DNA from: Glaciimonas sp. PCH181
GTDB taxonomy: Bacteria > Pseudomonadota > Gammaproteobacteria > Burkholderiales > Burkholderiaceae_D
Length of the DNA: 64,000 nucleotides
Direction of reading: 5' to 3'
Assembly: GCF_003056055.1 (NCBI RefSeq)
Contig: NZ_PYFP01000001.1
Span: 2,232,001 to 2,296,000 of the forward strand
How positions within the stretch are numbered: position 1 is the stretch's first letter; each line of letters opens with the position of its first letter. Shown here piece after piece: positions 56,625 through 64,000 of the stretch. The notes beneath the pieces are model-generated. The model did not search any database, was not told where the DNA came from, and saw nothing but the letters and a program-made list of their open reading frames with translations. The position numbers and the translations under genes are program-made.

Positions 56625-57296
56625 CTACGCGCGCAAAAGATGAAACAAATTACGCAGCATGGCGGCGGTTGCTCCCCAAATAAAAAAACGCTCGTAGGGC
56701 ATTGCATAGAACGTCCGACGATAACCGTCCGGCAAATCAAAAGTGCGCAACTGATGATTAAGGCCATTCATTAAAAAAATCAGGGGGACTTCAAAAATTT
56801 CTGCGACCTCATTGGGGTCGGCACGTAGCGTTGCTGGCGGTCGAATCAGCCCAGCGACCGGCGTGACGCGATATCCAGTACCAGTAAAATACTCAGGTAA
56901 AGTACCAATTACCTCGACCTCACTCCGCGGCAGGCCAATCTCTTCTTCGGCCTCACGCAATGCGGTTTCTATCGGCGATGCATCGGTCAACTCAGTGCGA
57001 CCACCGGGAAAGCTGACTTGACCTGCGTGGTCGGTAAGATGCGCGGTGCGCTGGGTAAATAATAAAGTTGGACCCGTCGCGTGCATGATAAACGGGATCA
57101 ATACCGCCGCCGCAACTGGATTGTCGTTTTTAGGCTTGCTGCCCACCTGTCGGTCCATATGTTCAGGACGCCAAATCGGCGGCTGCGCAAAACGTTGACG
57201 CAACCAATCCGCGTTCATCCGGTCTGGCGCAAGCGCCGATTCACCGGCGACGGCATCAATCGGGATCATCAAAGGATCGAAAGTGAGTTTTACCAA
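56625..57296 (-). CDS. Nudix hydrolase, CoA pyrophosphatase (NudL) type
   Basis: A 223-residue Nudix hydrolase. The segment LLFTQRTAHLTDHAGQVSFPGGR is the CoA-type signature. It is followed by the Nudix box region ALREAEEEIGL, so the catalytic REAEEE is intact. Relatives cleave CoA or acyl-CoA to phosphopantetheine and 3',5'-ADP. The N-terminal 40 residues are a lead-in (LRQRFAQPPIWRPE) seen in relatives. The C-terminal part has FYAMPYERFFIWGATAAMLRNL. The start at 57296 is the first ATG. Confidence 0.88.
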   Translation of the reverse strand: MVKLTFDPLMIPIDAVAGESALAPDRMNADWLRQRFAQPPIWRPEHMDRQVGSKPKNDNPVAAAVLIPFIMHATGPTLLFTQRTAHLTDHAGQVSFPGGRTELTDASPIETALREAEEEIGLPRSEVEVIGTLPEYFTGTGYRVTPVAGLIRPPATLRADPNEVAEIFEVPLIFLMNGLNHQLRTFDLPDGYRRTFYAMPYERFFIWGATAAMLRNLFHLLRA

Positions 57297-57428
57297 AACA
57301 ATTCCTGTTAATACACCGGAAGGTGTTCTATTGTTGCACCAATAGAGATATTCGGTCAGATCAAATGGATATTCCGCAGATCGCGCTTAACTCTATGCAG
57401 CCAAGAAACTTGGATATCGACGGAAAGC

Positions 57429-57458
57429 AAAAAAGGGCACCTACTGGCGCCCTTTTTT
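57429..57458 (-). terminator. intrinsic terminator of the rpsP-rimM-trmD-rplS operon
   Basis: AAAAAAGGGC-A-CC pairs with GG-C-GCCCTTTTTT around TACT, giving a stem flanked by A/T runs in either direction. It lies 32 bases after the rplS stop on the minus strand. Confidence 0.9.
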
Positions 57459-57490
57459 GTAGGCAATACACATGCCTGACTCGTAACTGC

Positions 57491-57874
57491 TTACGCTGCT
57501 GTTTTAGCGACAGTACGACGTTGTGGCAATTTTTCTTTGATACGCGCCGATTTACCCGAACGCTCACGCAGATAGTACAGCTTGGCGCGACGTACATCAC
57601 CGCGACGTTTCACTTCGATCGAAGCGATCAAAGGTGAATACAACTGGAATGTACGCTCAACGCCTTCGCCGGAAGAAATCTTACGGACGATGAAGTTGGA
57701 GTTCAAACCACGGTTACGACGCGAAATGACAACGCCTTCATAAGCCTGAGCACGTTTGCGCGTACCTTCGACTACATTGACGCTAACAATAACGGTATCG
57801 CCAGGGGCGAATTCAGGAATAACTTTACCTAGGCGAGCAATTTCTTCTTGCTCAAGTTGTTGGATCAAATCCAT
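57491..57874 (-). CDS. rplS: large subunit ribosomal protein L19
   Basis: A 127-residue ribosomal protein at the subunit interface of the 50[82 protein letters not shown] is the L19 pattern. ATG 57874 has GGAG 7 bases upstream; the frame extends 13 codons further. A 198-base gap with a perfect 6-base hairpin (GCGACC-GGCT-GGTCGC, 57945-57960) separates it from trmD, longer than usual in this operon. Confidence 0.97.
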   Translation of the reverse strand: MDLIQQLEQEEIARLGKVIPEFAPGDTVIVSVNVVEGTRKRAQAYEGVVISRRNRGLNSNFIVRKISSGEGVERTFQLYSPLIASIEVKRRGDVRRAKLYYLRERSGKSARIKEKLPQRRTVAKTAA

Positions 57875-58073
57875 TTTTAGCTCCATATACCATCTTGCTG
57901 ACGCTATGTGCACGCACTGCTCAGTAGAGGATGGGGTTAAACATGCGACCGGCTGGTCGCTTCGTACTACAGGTTTACAACATCTGGTATTACATACTTC
58001 TGCTGCTTACTACAAACTGGTGATGCACTAAAGGGCACAGGCTTTTATAACGACTAATTAGCCGTTTGCCAGA

Positions 58074-58829
58074 CTAATCCTGGACAGCCTTTAAAAACTT
58101 TTCATCGCCGCTAGTCAGACTTCCCGCCTGTCGCGCTTTAAGGATCAAATCCGGGCGCTTGGTAACAGTCGCCAGAAGCGCTTGCTGACGTCGCCATTTT
58201 TCGATCTCAGCGTGATGCCCTCCCATTAAAACGGAAGGTACCGCCACGCCATCATATTCTTCTGGCCTTGTGTAATGCGGGCAATCCAGCAAGCCGTTGA
58301 CAAAACTGTCCTCAACCGCAGAAGCACCATCATTTAGCACGCCGGGTAGCTGCCTGATAATGGCATCCATCAGCGCCATTGCCGGTAACTCACCGCCAGA
58401 TAACACAAAATCGCCGAGGCTGATTTCTTCATCCACACAACGATCCAACAAACGCTGATCAATCGCTTCGTAACGTCCGCATAACAACACCAAACCCGGC
58501 TCTGCACTTAACTGCATAACGCGCTGATGCTCAAGCGGCCGACCTTGCGGCGATAAATAGACGACACGCGGCGCAGAAGATGATCCCAGTGCTTGCTGAC
58601 GACTTTTAGCTGCATCAATCGCAGCTTCAAGTGGTTTTGCCAGCATAACCATGCCGGGTCCACCGCCATACGGCCGATCATCAACCGTGCGATGGTTATC
58701 CACGGTGAAATCGCGTGGATTCCACAATGCTAATTCACATTTTTTTTGTTCGAACGCACGCCGGGTGATACCAGACTGCGTTAGCGCTGCAAACATTTCT
58801 GGAAACAGCGTGACGACATCAAATTGCAT
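58074..58829 (-). CDS. trmD: tRNA (guanine(37)-N1)-methyltransferase
   Basis: TrmD methylates G37 in tRNAs to prevent frameshifting. The 251-residue knotted SPOUT enzyme shows [87 protein letters not shown] and [14 protein letters not shown] 58829 is the usual family start; a GTG nine bases upstream has GGAG at 8 bases and is also possible. It sits between rimM and rplS in the standard order. Confidence 0.97.
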   Translation of the reverse strand: MQFDVVTLFPEMFAALTQSGITRRAFEQKKCELALWNPRDFTVDNHRTVDDRPYGGGPGMVMLAKPLEAAIDAAKSRQQALGSSSAPRVVYLSPQGRPLEHQRVMQLSAEPGLVLLCGRYEAIDQRLLDRCVDEEISLGDFVLSGGELPAMALMDAIIRQLPGVLNDGASAVEDSFVNGLLDCPHYTRPEEYDGVAVPSVLMGGHHAEIEKWRRQQALLATVTKRPDLILKARQAGSLTSGDEKFLKAVQD

Positions 58830-58949
58830 AGCGCCCACCTGTATCGCTCCTACCGGAAATTGTTAGCCAAGCAAACTTGCGTTCTAACTTAAAATTTCAG
58901 CTTCATATCCGACCAAGTTGGTTGGAAAATCAGCGTAGTGAATTGTTGC

Positions 58950-59552
58950 CTAATAATCCAGGCCCCAGTCCACCGTAATCTTTTTTGCCGTCTGATCAAC
59001 GGTCTTGACGAATTGGTCCACAAACGGGACTAACAATTCGGGTGCCGTCTTTTCCTGACCGGCGACAAGCGGAACCGCAATCCGTAAAATGGGATGCGCA
59101 CCGTTGTCCATCATGTCTACTACCGAACCCAGTTGTTCGCCTTGCAGATTTTCAACTGCCAGACCAATTAAATCGATCCAATAGAACTCGCCATCATCCA
59201 ATGGAGGAAAATGGCTACGACGAACATGTACTGCTGTGCCTTTCAGCGCTTCAGCGGCATCACGTCCAATCACGCCGACCAAACGTGCCACAATGTCACC
59301 ACTGTGATTTTTGGCCTGCATCATCTCAACGTCTTGCAGATCTGCCACGTCTGGTTTACCCAGCCACCATTTCTTGGCATTCAGTAACGCGTCAGCGTCT
59401 GGCGAATACGGTTTAATCCGCACCCAGCCCTGAAGTCCATAGGCACCGGTTATGTAACCGACCATGATCAAATCGACAGGGGTCACAACGCTAGTTATGA
59501 CTCCCGATTGCGTCGTATCAGTTGCTTGCGCAACCGTAGTAACCGTAGACAA
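58950..59552 (-). CDS. rimM: ribosome maturation factor RimM
   Basis: RimM helps process 16S rRNA and mature the 30S head, and binds S19. The family core is seen: MVGYITGAYGLQGWVRIKPYSPDADALL, the PRC-barrel segment FYWIDLIGLAVENLQGEQLGSVVDMMDNGAHPILRI, and LVPFVDQFVKTVDQTAKKITVDWGLDY at the end. The start is uncertain. TTG 59552 gives 200 residues with a Thr/Val-rich lead; the next ATG (MVGYIT) is too far inside to be likely. It lies 20 bases after rpsP. Confidence 0.95.
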   Translation of the reverse strand: MSTVTTVAQATDTTQSGVITSVVTPVDLIMVGYITGAYGLQGWVRIKPYSPDADALLNAKKWWLGKPDVADLQDVEMMQAKNHSGDIVARLVGVIGRDAAEALKGTAVHVRRSHFPPLDDGEFYWIDLIGLAVENLQGEQLGSVVDMMDNGAHPILRIAVPLVAGQEKTAPELLVPFVDQFVKTVDQTAKKITVDWGLDY

Positions 59553-59572
59553 ATCAGTTGCCAGCTACAGAA

Positions 59573-59827
59573 TTAAACTGCAGCTTTTTTACCAGCCTGG
59601 CTTACCAGACGAGCAACGGTTGGCGACATTTGCGCGCCAACGCCTTCCCAATGGGTCAGACGATCTTGGGCAATACGGAAGCTTTCCGATGCACCCGATG
59701 CAACTGGATTATAGAAACCCAGACGCTCGATAAAGCGACCGTCGCGACGATTGCGCGAATCAGTAACTACGATGTTGTAAAACGGGCGCTTCTTAGCGCC
59801 ACCACGAGATAAACGAATAACGACCAT
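59573..59827 (-). CDS. rpsP: small subunit ribosomal protein S16
   Basis: An 84-residue 30S protein. [43 protein letters not shown] is the S16 pattern, and the C-terminal part ([24 protein letters not shown]) fits. ATG 59827 has GGAA at a good distance; the open frame upstream is leader. It heads the rpsP-rimM-trmD-rplS operon, with a sigma70-like promoter about 45 bases upstream. Confidence 0.97.
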   Translation of the reverse strand: MVVIRLSRGGAKKRPFYNIVVTDSRNRRDGRFIERLGFYNPVASGASESFRIAQDRLTHWEGVGAQMSPTVARLVSQAGKKAAV

Positions 59828-59869
59828 AATAATTCCAAAAAGTGTTGTCGAACACGGAAAAAGCCGCAA

Positions 59870-59899
59870 ATTATAACGCAAGTTAGAGCAACCCCGCAA
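59870..59899 (-). promoter_or_regulatory. sigma70-like promoter of the rpsP operon
   Basis: On the minus strand TTGCGG (59894-59899) and TATAAT (59870-59875) are 18 bases apart. Transcription would start near 59863, giving a short leader of about 35 bases before rpsP. The -10 is perfect; the -35 matches in three bases. Confidence 0.6.
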
Positions 59900-60213
59900 C
59901 CTTAGACTGCCCCAGAGTGTCGCGTACCAGCATCTAAGTCTCGCTATTTGCACTATTATCGGACTCAAAACACCGTCCTGACCGCGAATTTATCTGACGT
60001 CTTTCAATGCGTAAACAATGCAAGCCGCTTCAGCGGCGTCAATTCCCATCAAACAACTTCGCAACAGTTACGTTACACTACGCCCTTGCTGGGGAATCAG
60101 AACGAATAGGTAGTCTACAAATAGACTGAAAGTAGACATCCGGTTGCGGCTAACCGCCTCTCTATGCCTCATTTCCTGAAAACCGACGCCCTATTGCTTA
60201 TCACTTTCACTCC
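59900..60213. other. intergenic region before the TM2-like gene
   Basis: Between the divergent rpsP operon and the TM2-like gene. No gene, RNA or clear repeat was found. It holds the promoter of the TM2-like gene, which I could not place with confidence. Confidence 0.4.
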
Positions 60214-60630
60214 ATGACGACCGCACATAAAAACAAAACCTTCGCCACTTTCATCACGACCGTATTTGGCAGCATCGGACTTCACAGGTTTTATCTATAT
60301 GGCGCAAAAGACATGTGGGGCTGGCTGCATTTTATTACCTTGCCACTCTCTTTACTGGCATTAGCATTATGGCCAGAAAAACAACATATATTTTTATTTG
60401 CACCTCTACTGATTTCTGCGCTGATTGCAGTGCTTGAAGCGCTGGTCACAGGATTGATGCCAGACGAAAAATGGGATGCGTTACGCAATGCAGGCTCCGG
60501 TAAAAAATCGGACACAACTTGGGCGATAGCCGTCATTCTGGTATTTACTGTTGGCTTGGGTGCAACCGGATTAATAGCCGCGATTGCCCGCACCTTTGAT
60601 CTGTTATTTACTGGCGGTCTATACGGGTAA
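60214..60630 (+). CDS. TM2-domain-like small membrane protein
   Basis: A 138-residue membrane protein with four helices. The N-terminal FATFITTVFGSIGLHRFYLYGAKDMWGWLHF resembles a TM2 domain with its GLHRFYLG-type turn. The second half adds helices (FAPLLISALIAVLEALVTGLMP and WAIAVILVFTVGLGATGLIAAIA). I do not know its function. A strong bidirectional terminator follows about 50 bases after the stop. Confidence 0.7.
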   Translation: MTTAHKNKTFATFITTVFGSIGLHRFYLYGAKDMWGWLHFITLPLSLLALALWPEKQHIFLFAPLLISALIAVLEALVTGLMPDEKWDALRNAGSGKKSDTTWAIAVILVFTVGLGATGLIAAIARTFDLLFTGGLYG

Positions 60631-60678
60631 GGACAAAATTGCATCAACTGACTGGGCTTCTTATTTTTGCCAAGTCCC

Positions 60679-60712
60679 ATAAAAAAAGCAGCCTTTTGGC
60701 TGCTTTTTTTAT
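60679..60712. terminator. bidirectional intrinsic terminator
   Basis: ATAAAAAAAGCAGCC pairs perfectly with GGCTGCTTTTTTTAT around TTTT. It lies between the convergent TM2-like gene and the acyl-CoA dehydrogenase gene and has T-runs in both directions. Confidence 0.93.
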
Positions 60713-60734
60713 GCAAGAAATATAATTTAGTGAA

Positions 60735-62525
60735 TCAAAATTGATCTTCACTCAACGCCATCACCCCTGCACTACCGCGCACCACCGAGATCCGAAGCGC
60801 ATCTGCCTGTACCAACACATGATCCGCAAAAAAGCGCGCTGTACCGATTTTAGCTTTATAAAAACGAGCATCGCCTTCGCCCAAGGCTAATTTTTCCGAG
60901 GAAATTAAAGCTGCCCGGCCCATTTGCCAGCCGCCCAGAACAATACCCGCCAATTTCAAATAGGCTACGCTACCGGCAAATACGCCTTTAATATCGCTTT
61001 TCAAATTCGCCACGACAAAATCAACCACGTCATTCAATGCCTCTGCACCGATAGCAAGTTGCTTCCCGATAGCGATCAAATCAGCATCTGCACTAGCCGC
61101 AAGTTGCCGCTGGGTAGCCTGAACCTGCGCAATGATGTCTTTGGCAACAGCACCACCATCGCGAGCGGTTTTTCGACCGATCAAATCGTTAGCCTGAATC
61201 GCCGTTGTACCTTCATAAATCGTCAAGATACGGGCATCACGATAAAGCTGCGCAGCGCCGGTTTCCTCGATAAAGCCCATGCCGCCATGAATTTGTACGC
61301 CAGTTGATGCCACTTCAATCGACATTTCGGTCGACCATCCCTTCACTATCGGCACCAAAAATTCATAAAATGCCTGACTCGCTTTGCGCGTTGCTACATC
61401 GGCATGATGATGTCCGATATCGGACGCCGCCGCAGTAACGTAAGCCAGCCCGCGCGCAGCCTCAATCTGCGAACGCATGGACATCAACATCCGGCGCACA
61501 TCTGGATGATGAATAATCGCCACCGGCCCCGCCGAACCGCTTAAATCACGTGACTGCGTGCGATCTTTCGCAAAAATGACAGCTTTTTGATAGGCTCGTT
61601 CCGCCACACCTACGCCTTGCATACCGACCGCAAAACGCGCTGCATTCATCATGATGAACATGTATTCCAGGCCGCGATTTTCGGTGCCAACTAACGTGCC
61701 GATTGCGCCGCCGTGGTCACCAAACTGCAATACCGCCGTAGGACTCGCCTTGATCCCCAGCTTGTGCTCAATTGAAACGCAATGCACGTCATTACGATCA
61801 CCCGGCGAACCATCGGCATTGACCAGAAATTTCGGCACCACAAATAAAGAAATACCCTTTACGCCTTCGGGTGCATCAGGCGTCCTTGCCAGCACCAGAT
61901 GGACGATATTCTCAGCCATATCGTGATCACCATAAGTGATAAAGATTTTTGTGCCGAAAATCTTAAATGTGCCGTCGCCTTGTGGCACAGCGCGTGTGCG
62001 TACCTGCGCCAGATCGGAGCCAGCCTGCGGTTCGGTCAGATTCATCGTGCCGGTCCATATGCCTGACACGAGCTTTTCCAAATAAATCTGCTTCTGCGCG
62101 TCGGTGCCAGCCGTCATCAGCGCCTCGATTGCGCCATCGCTTAGCAAAGGGCATAACGCGAACGACAGGTTAGCGGCATTGAGCATCTCAATACATGGCG
62201 TCGCCACTAGTTTTGGCAAACCCTGACCACCATAATCGACCGGATGCTGAATGCCTTGCCATCCCGCCTCTGCAAACGCCTTGAATGCTTCTTTAAAACC
62301 TTTACTGGTGATGACATTACCGTCGCGCCAATAGCTTGGCTCCTGATCGCCGGAACGATTCAAAGGCGCTATCACTTCGCTACAAAATCTAGCATGTTCC
62401 TCCAGTACGGCCTCAACTGTTTCAGGCGTCGCATCGGCGCATTCTGGCAGCTGGCTGACGTGCTCCAGGCCAGCTAGCGCGTTAATGGCAAACAACATAT
62501 CTTTAAGCGGGGCGACGTAACTCAT
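60735..62525 (-). CDS. acyl-CoA dehydrogenase, long (about 600-residue) DmdC-like type
   Basis: A 596-residue FAD enzyme that passes electrons to electron-transfer flavoprotein. Visible are MNLTEPQAGSDLAQVRTRA (FAD/substrate segment), KIFITYGDHDMAENIVHLVLARTPDAPEGVKGISLFVVPK, the flavin segment ASTGVQIHGGMGFIEETGAAQLYRDARILTIYEGTTAIQANDLIGRK with the catalytic Glu, and the extra C-terminal domain of this longer subclass. Members include 3-methylmercaptopropionyl-CoA dehydrogenase and medium/long-chain enzymes; the chain length cannot be told. Start: GGAG precedes two adjacent ATGs (62528 and 62525); the second has the better spacing. etfA and etfB lie just upstream. Confidence 0.93.
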   Translation of the reverse strand: MSYVAPLKDMLFAINALAGLEHVSQLPECADATPETVEAVLEEHARFCSEVIAPLNRSGDQEPSYWRDGNVITSKGFKEAFKAFAEAGWQGIQHPVDYGGQGLPKLVATPCIEMLNAANLSFALCPLLSDGAIEALMTAGTDAQKQIYLEKLVSGIWTGTMNLTEPQAGSDLAQVRTRAVPQGDGTFKIFGTKIFITYGDHDMAENIVHLVLARTPDAPEGVKGISLFVVPKFLVNADGSPGDRNDVHCVSIEHKLGIKASPTAVLQFGDHGGAIGTLVGTENRGLEYMFIMMNAARFAVGMQGVGVAERAYQKAVIFAKDRTQSRDLSGSAGPVAIIHHPDVRRMLMSMRSQIEAARGLAYVTAAASDIGHHHADVATRKASQAFYEFLVPIVKGWSTEMSIEVASTGVQIHGGMGFIEETGAAQLYRDARILTIYEGTTAIQANDLIGRKTARDGGAVAKDIIAQVQATQRQLAASADADLIAIGKQLAIGAEALNDVVDFVVANLKSDIKGVFAGSVAYLKLAGIVLGGWQMGRAALISSEKLALGEGDARFYKAKIGTARFFADHVLVQADALRISVVRGSAGVMALSEDQF

Positions 62526-62532
62526 CATGTAC

Positions 62533-62572
62533 TCCAAAAAAAATGGACAGTACCACTTCCGTAATACTGTCC
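62533..62572 (-). terminator. intrinsic terminator between etfA and the acyl-CoA dehydrogenase gene
   Basis: GGACAGTA and TACTGTCC (62545-62552 with 62565-62572) pair perfectly around 12 bases. On the minus strand they are followed by TTTTTTTT, which runs straight into the GGAG of the dehydrogenase gene. It can separate etfBA from that gene. Confidence 0.85.
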
Positions 62573-62627
62573 TGGCGTTTTTTCAAACGATCTAATTATT
62601 GTGTTGCAGCTGTCAATTAAAGATGAG

Positions 62628-63557
62628 TTAACCGAGCTCGGCCACCAGTTGCGGCACGATCTCGAACAAATCACCAACGATGCCGTAATCCGCGACCGAG
62701 AAAATCGGCGCTTCTTCATCTTTATTGATCGCCACAATGGTTTTGGAGTCTTTCATCCCGGCCAGATGCTGGATCGCGCCCGAAATACCGACTGCGATAT
62801 ACAGTTGCGGTGCGACGATTTTGCCGGTTTGTCCAACTTGCCAGTCATTCGGCACAAAACCGGCATCCACTGCAGCACGGGAAGCGCCCATTGCGGCACC
62901 GAGTTTGTCAGCCAATGGTTCTAAAATCTTGAAGTTTTCTGCCGAACCCATACCGCGTCCACCGGAAACAATCACTTTGGCAGCCGTCAGTTCAGGACGA
63001 TCCGATTTAGCCAGCTCACGCGAAATAAACGCTGACTTGGCAAAATCGGCAGACACACTAAGGTTCTCGACTGCTGCCGAACCACCATCCGCAGCGGCAT
63101 CAAAGCCCGTCGTACGCACGGTGATGACTTTGATCGCATCAGTCGATTGCACGGTTGCGATGGCGTTACCGGCATAGATCGGGCGCTCGAATGTATCTGG
63201 ACTATCGATTTTGACGATTTCAGAAATCTGACCAACGTCGAGTTTAGCAGCGACGCGGGGCAAGATATTTTTGCCGTAGGCGGTTGCCGGAGCCAGAATA
63301 TGGCTGTAGTTGGCAGCCAGTGCCAGGACTTGCTCGGCGATGTTTTCTGCCAGACCATCGGCAAAATAAGCCGCATCAGCCACCAATACTTTAGTCACGC
63401 CGCTAGCCTTGGCTGCTGCTTGCGCTGCCGCGCCGCAATCTTTACCGGCGACCAATACGTGGACTTCGCCACCGCATTGGCTGGCGGCGGTGATGGTGTT
63501 AAGGGTGCTACCTTTTAAGGTGGCGTTATCGTGTTCAGCTATGACGAGAGCGGTCAT
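62628..63557 (-). CDS. etfA: electron transfer flavoprotein subunit alpha
   Basis: EtfA binds FAD and, with EtfB, carries electrons from acyl-CoA dehydrogenases to the quinone pool. The 309-residue protein starts [38 protein letters not shown] and has [108 protein letters not shown], the full FAD signature. GGAG precedes ATG 63557. It follows etfB by 153 bases. Confidence 0.97.
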   Translation of the reverse strand: MTALVIAEHDNATLKGSTLNTITAASQCGGEVHVLVAGKDCGAAAQAAAKASGVTKVLVADAAYFADGLAENIAEQVLALAANYSHILAPATAYGKNILPRVAAKLDVGQISEIVKIDSPDTFERPIYAGNAIATVQSTDAIKVITVRTTGFDAAADGGSAAVENLSVSADFAKSAFISRELAKSDRPELTAAKVIVSGGRGMGSAENFKILEPLADKLGAAMGASRAAVDAGFVPNDWQVGQTGKIVAPQLYIAVGISGAIQHLAGMKDSKTIVAINKDEEAPIFSVADYGIVGDLFEIVPQLVAELG

Positions 63558-63710
63558 GGTATCTCCTGAGAATGAGGTGTTGCGGTCGCCTGCGCATAAA
63601 TCTTTATCCGTGCGGCGCGCCGCTGTATCTGTTTGGTCGCTAATAGCCGGAATGGAAATGAATCATCTTATTCACCTTGCAGTCACGGACTATCCTACAT
63701 TTAATAATGC

Positions 63711-64000
63711 TTAAATAACCTTGGCTTCGTTGCGCAGTTTAGCCACCAGCGTGGCGACGTCCGGCACTTTGATACCGGCGCTGCGTTTGGCAGGCTCGAC
63801 GACTTTCAACGTTTTCAGGCGCGGCGTCACATCGACACCCAGATCGGCTGGCTTAAACACGTCCAGCGTTTTCTTTTTCGCTTTCATGATGTTCGGCAGC
63901 GTCACGTAACGTGGCTCATTCAAACGCAAATCGGTAGTAATAATCGCGGGCAACGTCAATGCCAGAGTTTCCAGACCGCCATCGACTTCACGCGTGACCA
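63711..64000 (-). CDS. etfB: electron transfer flavoprotein subunit beta (5' end beyond window)
   Basis: The C-terminal part of EtfB, cut off by the end of the window. [23 protein letters not shown] is the EtfB signature, followed by the usual tail [24 protein letters not shown]. It stops at 63711, upstream of etfA on the same strand, in the normal etfB-etfA order. The start is not in this window. Confidence 0.95.
   Translation of the reverse strand, partial: VTREVDGGLETLALTLPAIITTDLRLNEPRYVTLPNIMKAKKKTLDVFKPADLGVDVTPRLKTLKVVEPAKRSAGIKVPDVATLVAKLRNEAKVI

Noticed and set aside
56452..56643. Plus-strand 63-codon frame between the CobD-like and Nudix genes
   Set aside because: No ribosome-binding site, atypical Arg/Thr-rich composition, and overlap with the 3' end of the Nudix gene.

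Overview
The window looks like a betaproteobacterial chromosome, most likely Burkholderiales and probably Oxalobacteraceae (Collimonas/Glaciimonas/Herbaspirillum-like). I base this on the DUF3579 gene, the DSF synthase/RpfR pair, the rpsP-rimM-trmD-rplS order, the TamA/TamB pair and moderate GC. The assignment comes from gene content and protein character, not from a database search. I see no tRNA, rRNA, CRISPR array, transposase or integrase.

Layout. 0.4-7.1 kb is housekeeping: an XdhC-family gene, argA, yggX, a secreted M16 metalloprotease and rpiA. 7.3-8.0 kb holds a small gene interrupted by an in-frame stop and a structured stretch ending in an intrinsic terminator. 8.0-20.7 kb is the high-affinity potassium system: kdpE and kdpD, then kdpC, kdpB, kdpA, kdpF and a previously unlisted 35-codon membrane ORF, all on the minus strand. 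A KdpE-type operator lies just upstream at 20.8 kb. Two very large unrecognised genes bracket kdpFABC. One (11852-15844, plus strand) sits between kdpC and kdpD. The other (20880-26117, minus strand) sits just upstream of the kdp operator. Both proteins have a long disordered basic N-terminus, no signal peptide, an unannotated helical middle, and a zincin-like HExxH motif about 310-325 residues from the C-terminus. They are the best candidates here for something undescribed, possibly a pair of secreted effectors or toxins.

26.9-30.2 kb is a DSF (cis-2-unsaturated fatty acid) signalling module: an RpfR-like PAS-GGDEF-EAL receptor facing an RpfF synthase, with a terminator between them. 31-43.6 kb is accessory and metabolic: a FUSC membrane protein, a sugar dehydrogenase plus lactonase with a divergent LysR regulator, an MgtC/DUF4010 membrane protein, a PabB-PabC fusion, a DHA2 exporter, a DUF938 methyltransferase, a VTT-domain protein and a YgjP-like metalloprotease. 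43.7-54.4 kb carries tamB-tamA, fumC and a CHASE-PAS-GGDEF-EAL protein. 54.6-64 kb is core: DUF3579, a CobD/CbiB-like protein, a Nudix hydrolase, rplS-trmD-rimM-rpsP, a TM2-like protein, an acyl-CoA dehydrogenase, etfA and the 3' part of etfB, which runs off the window.

How genes work together: KdpD/KdpE sense potassium limitation and should act at the triple GTGTAAA operator ahead of the small ORF and kdpFABC. RpfF makes the fatty-acid signal that RpfR reads to change c-di-GMP, and a second c-di-GMP enzyme is encoded at 51.5-54.4 kb. TamA/TamB place outer-membrane proteins. EtfAB take electrons from acyl-CoA dehydrogenases such as the one beside them.
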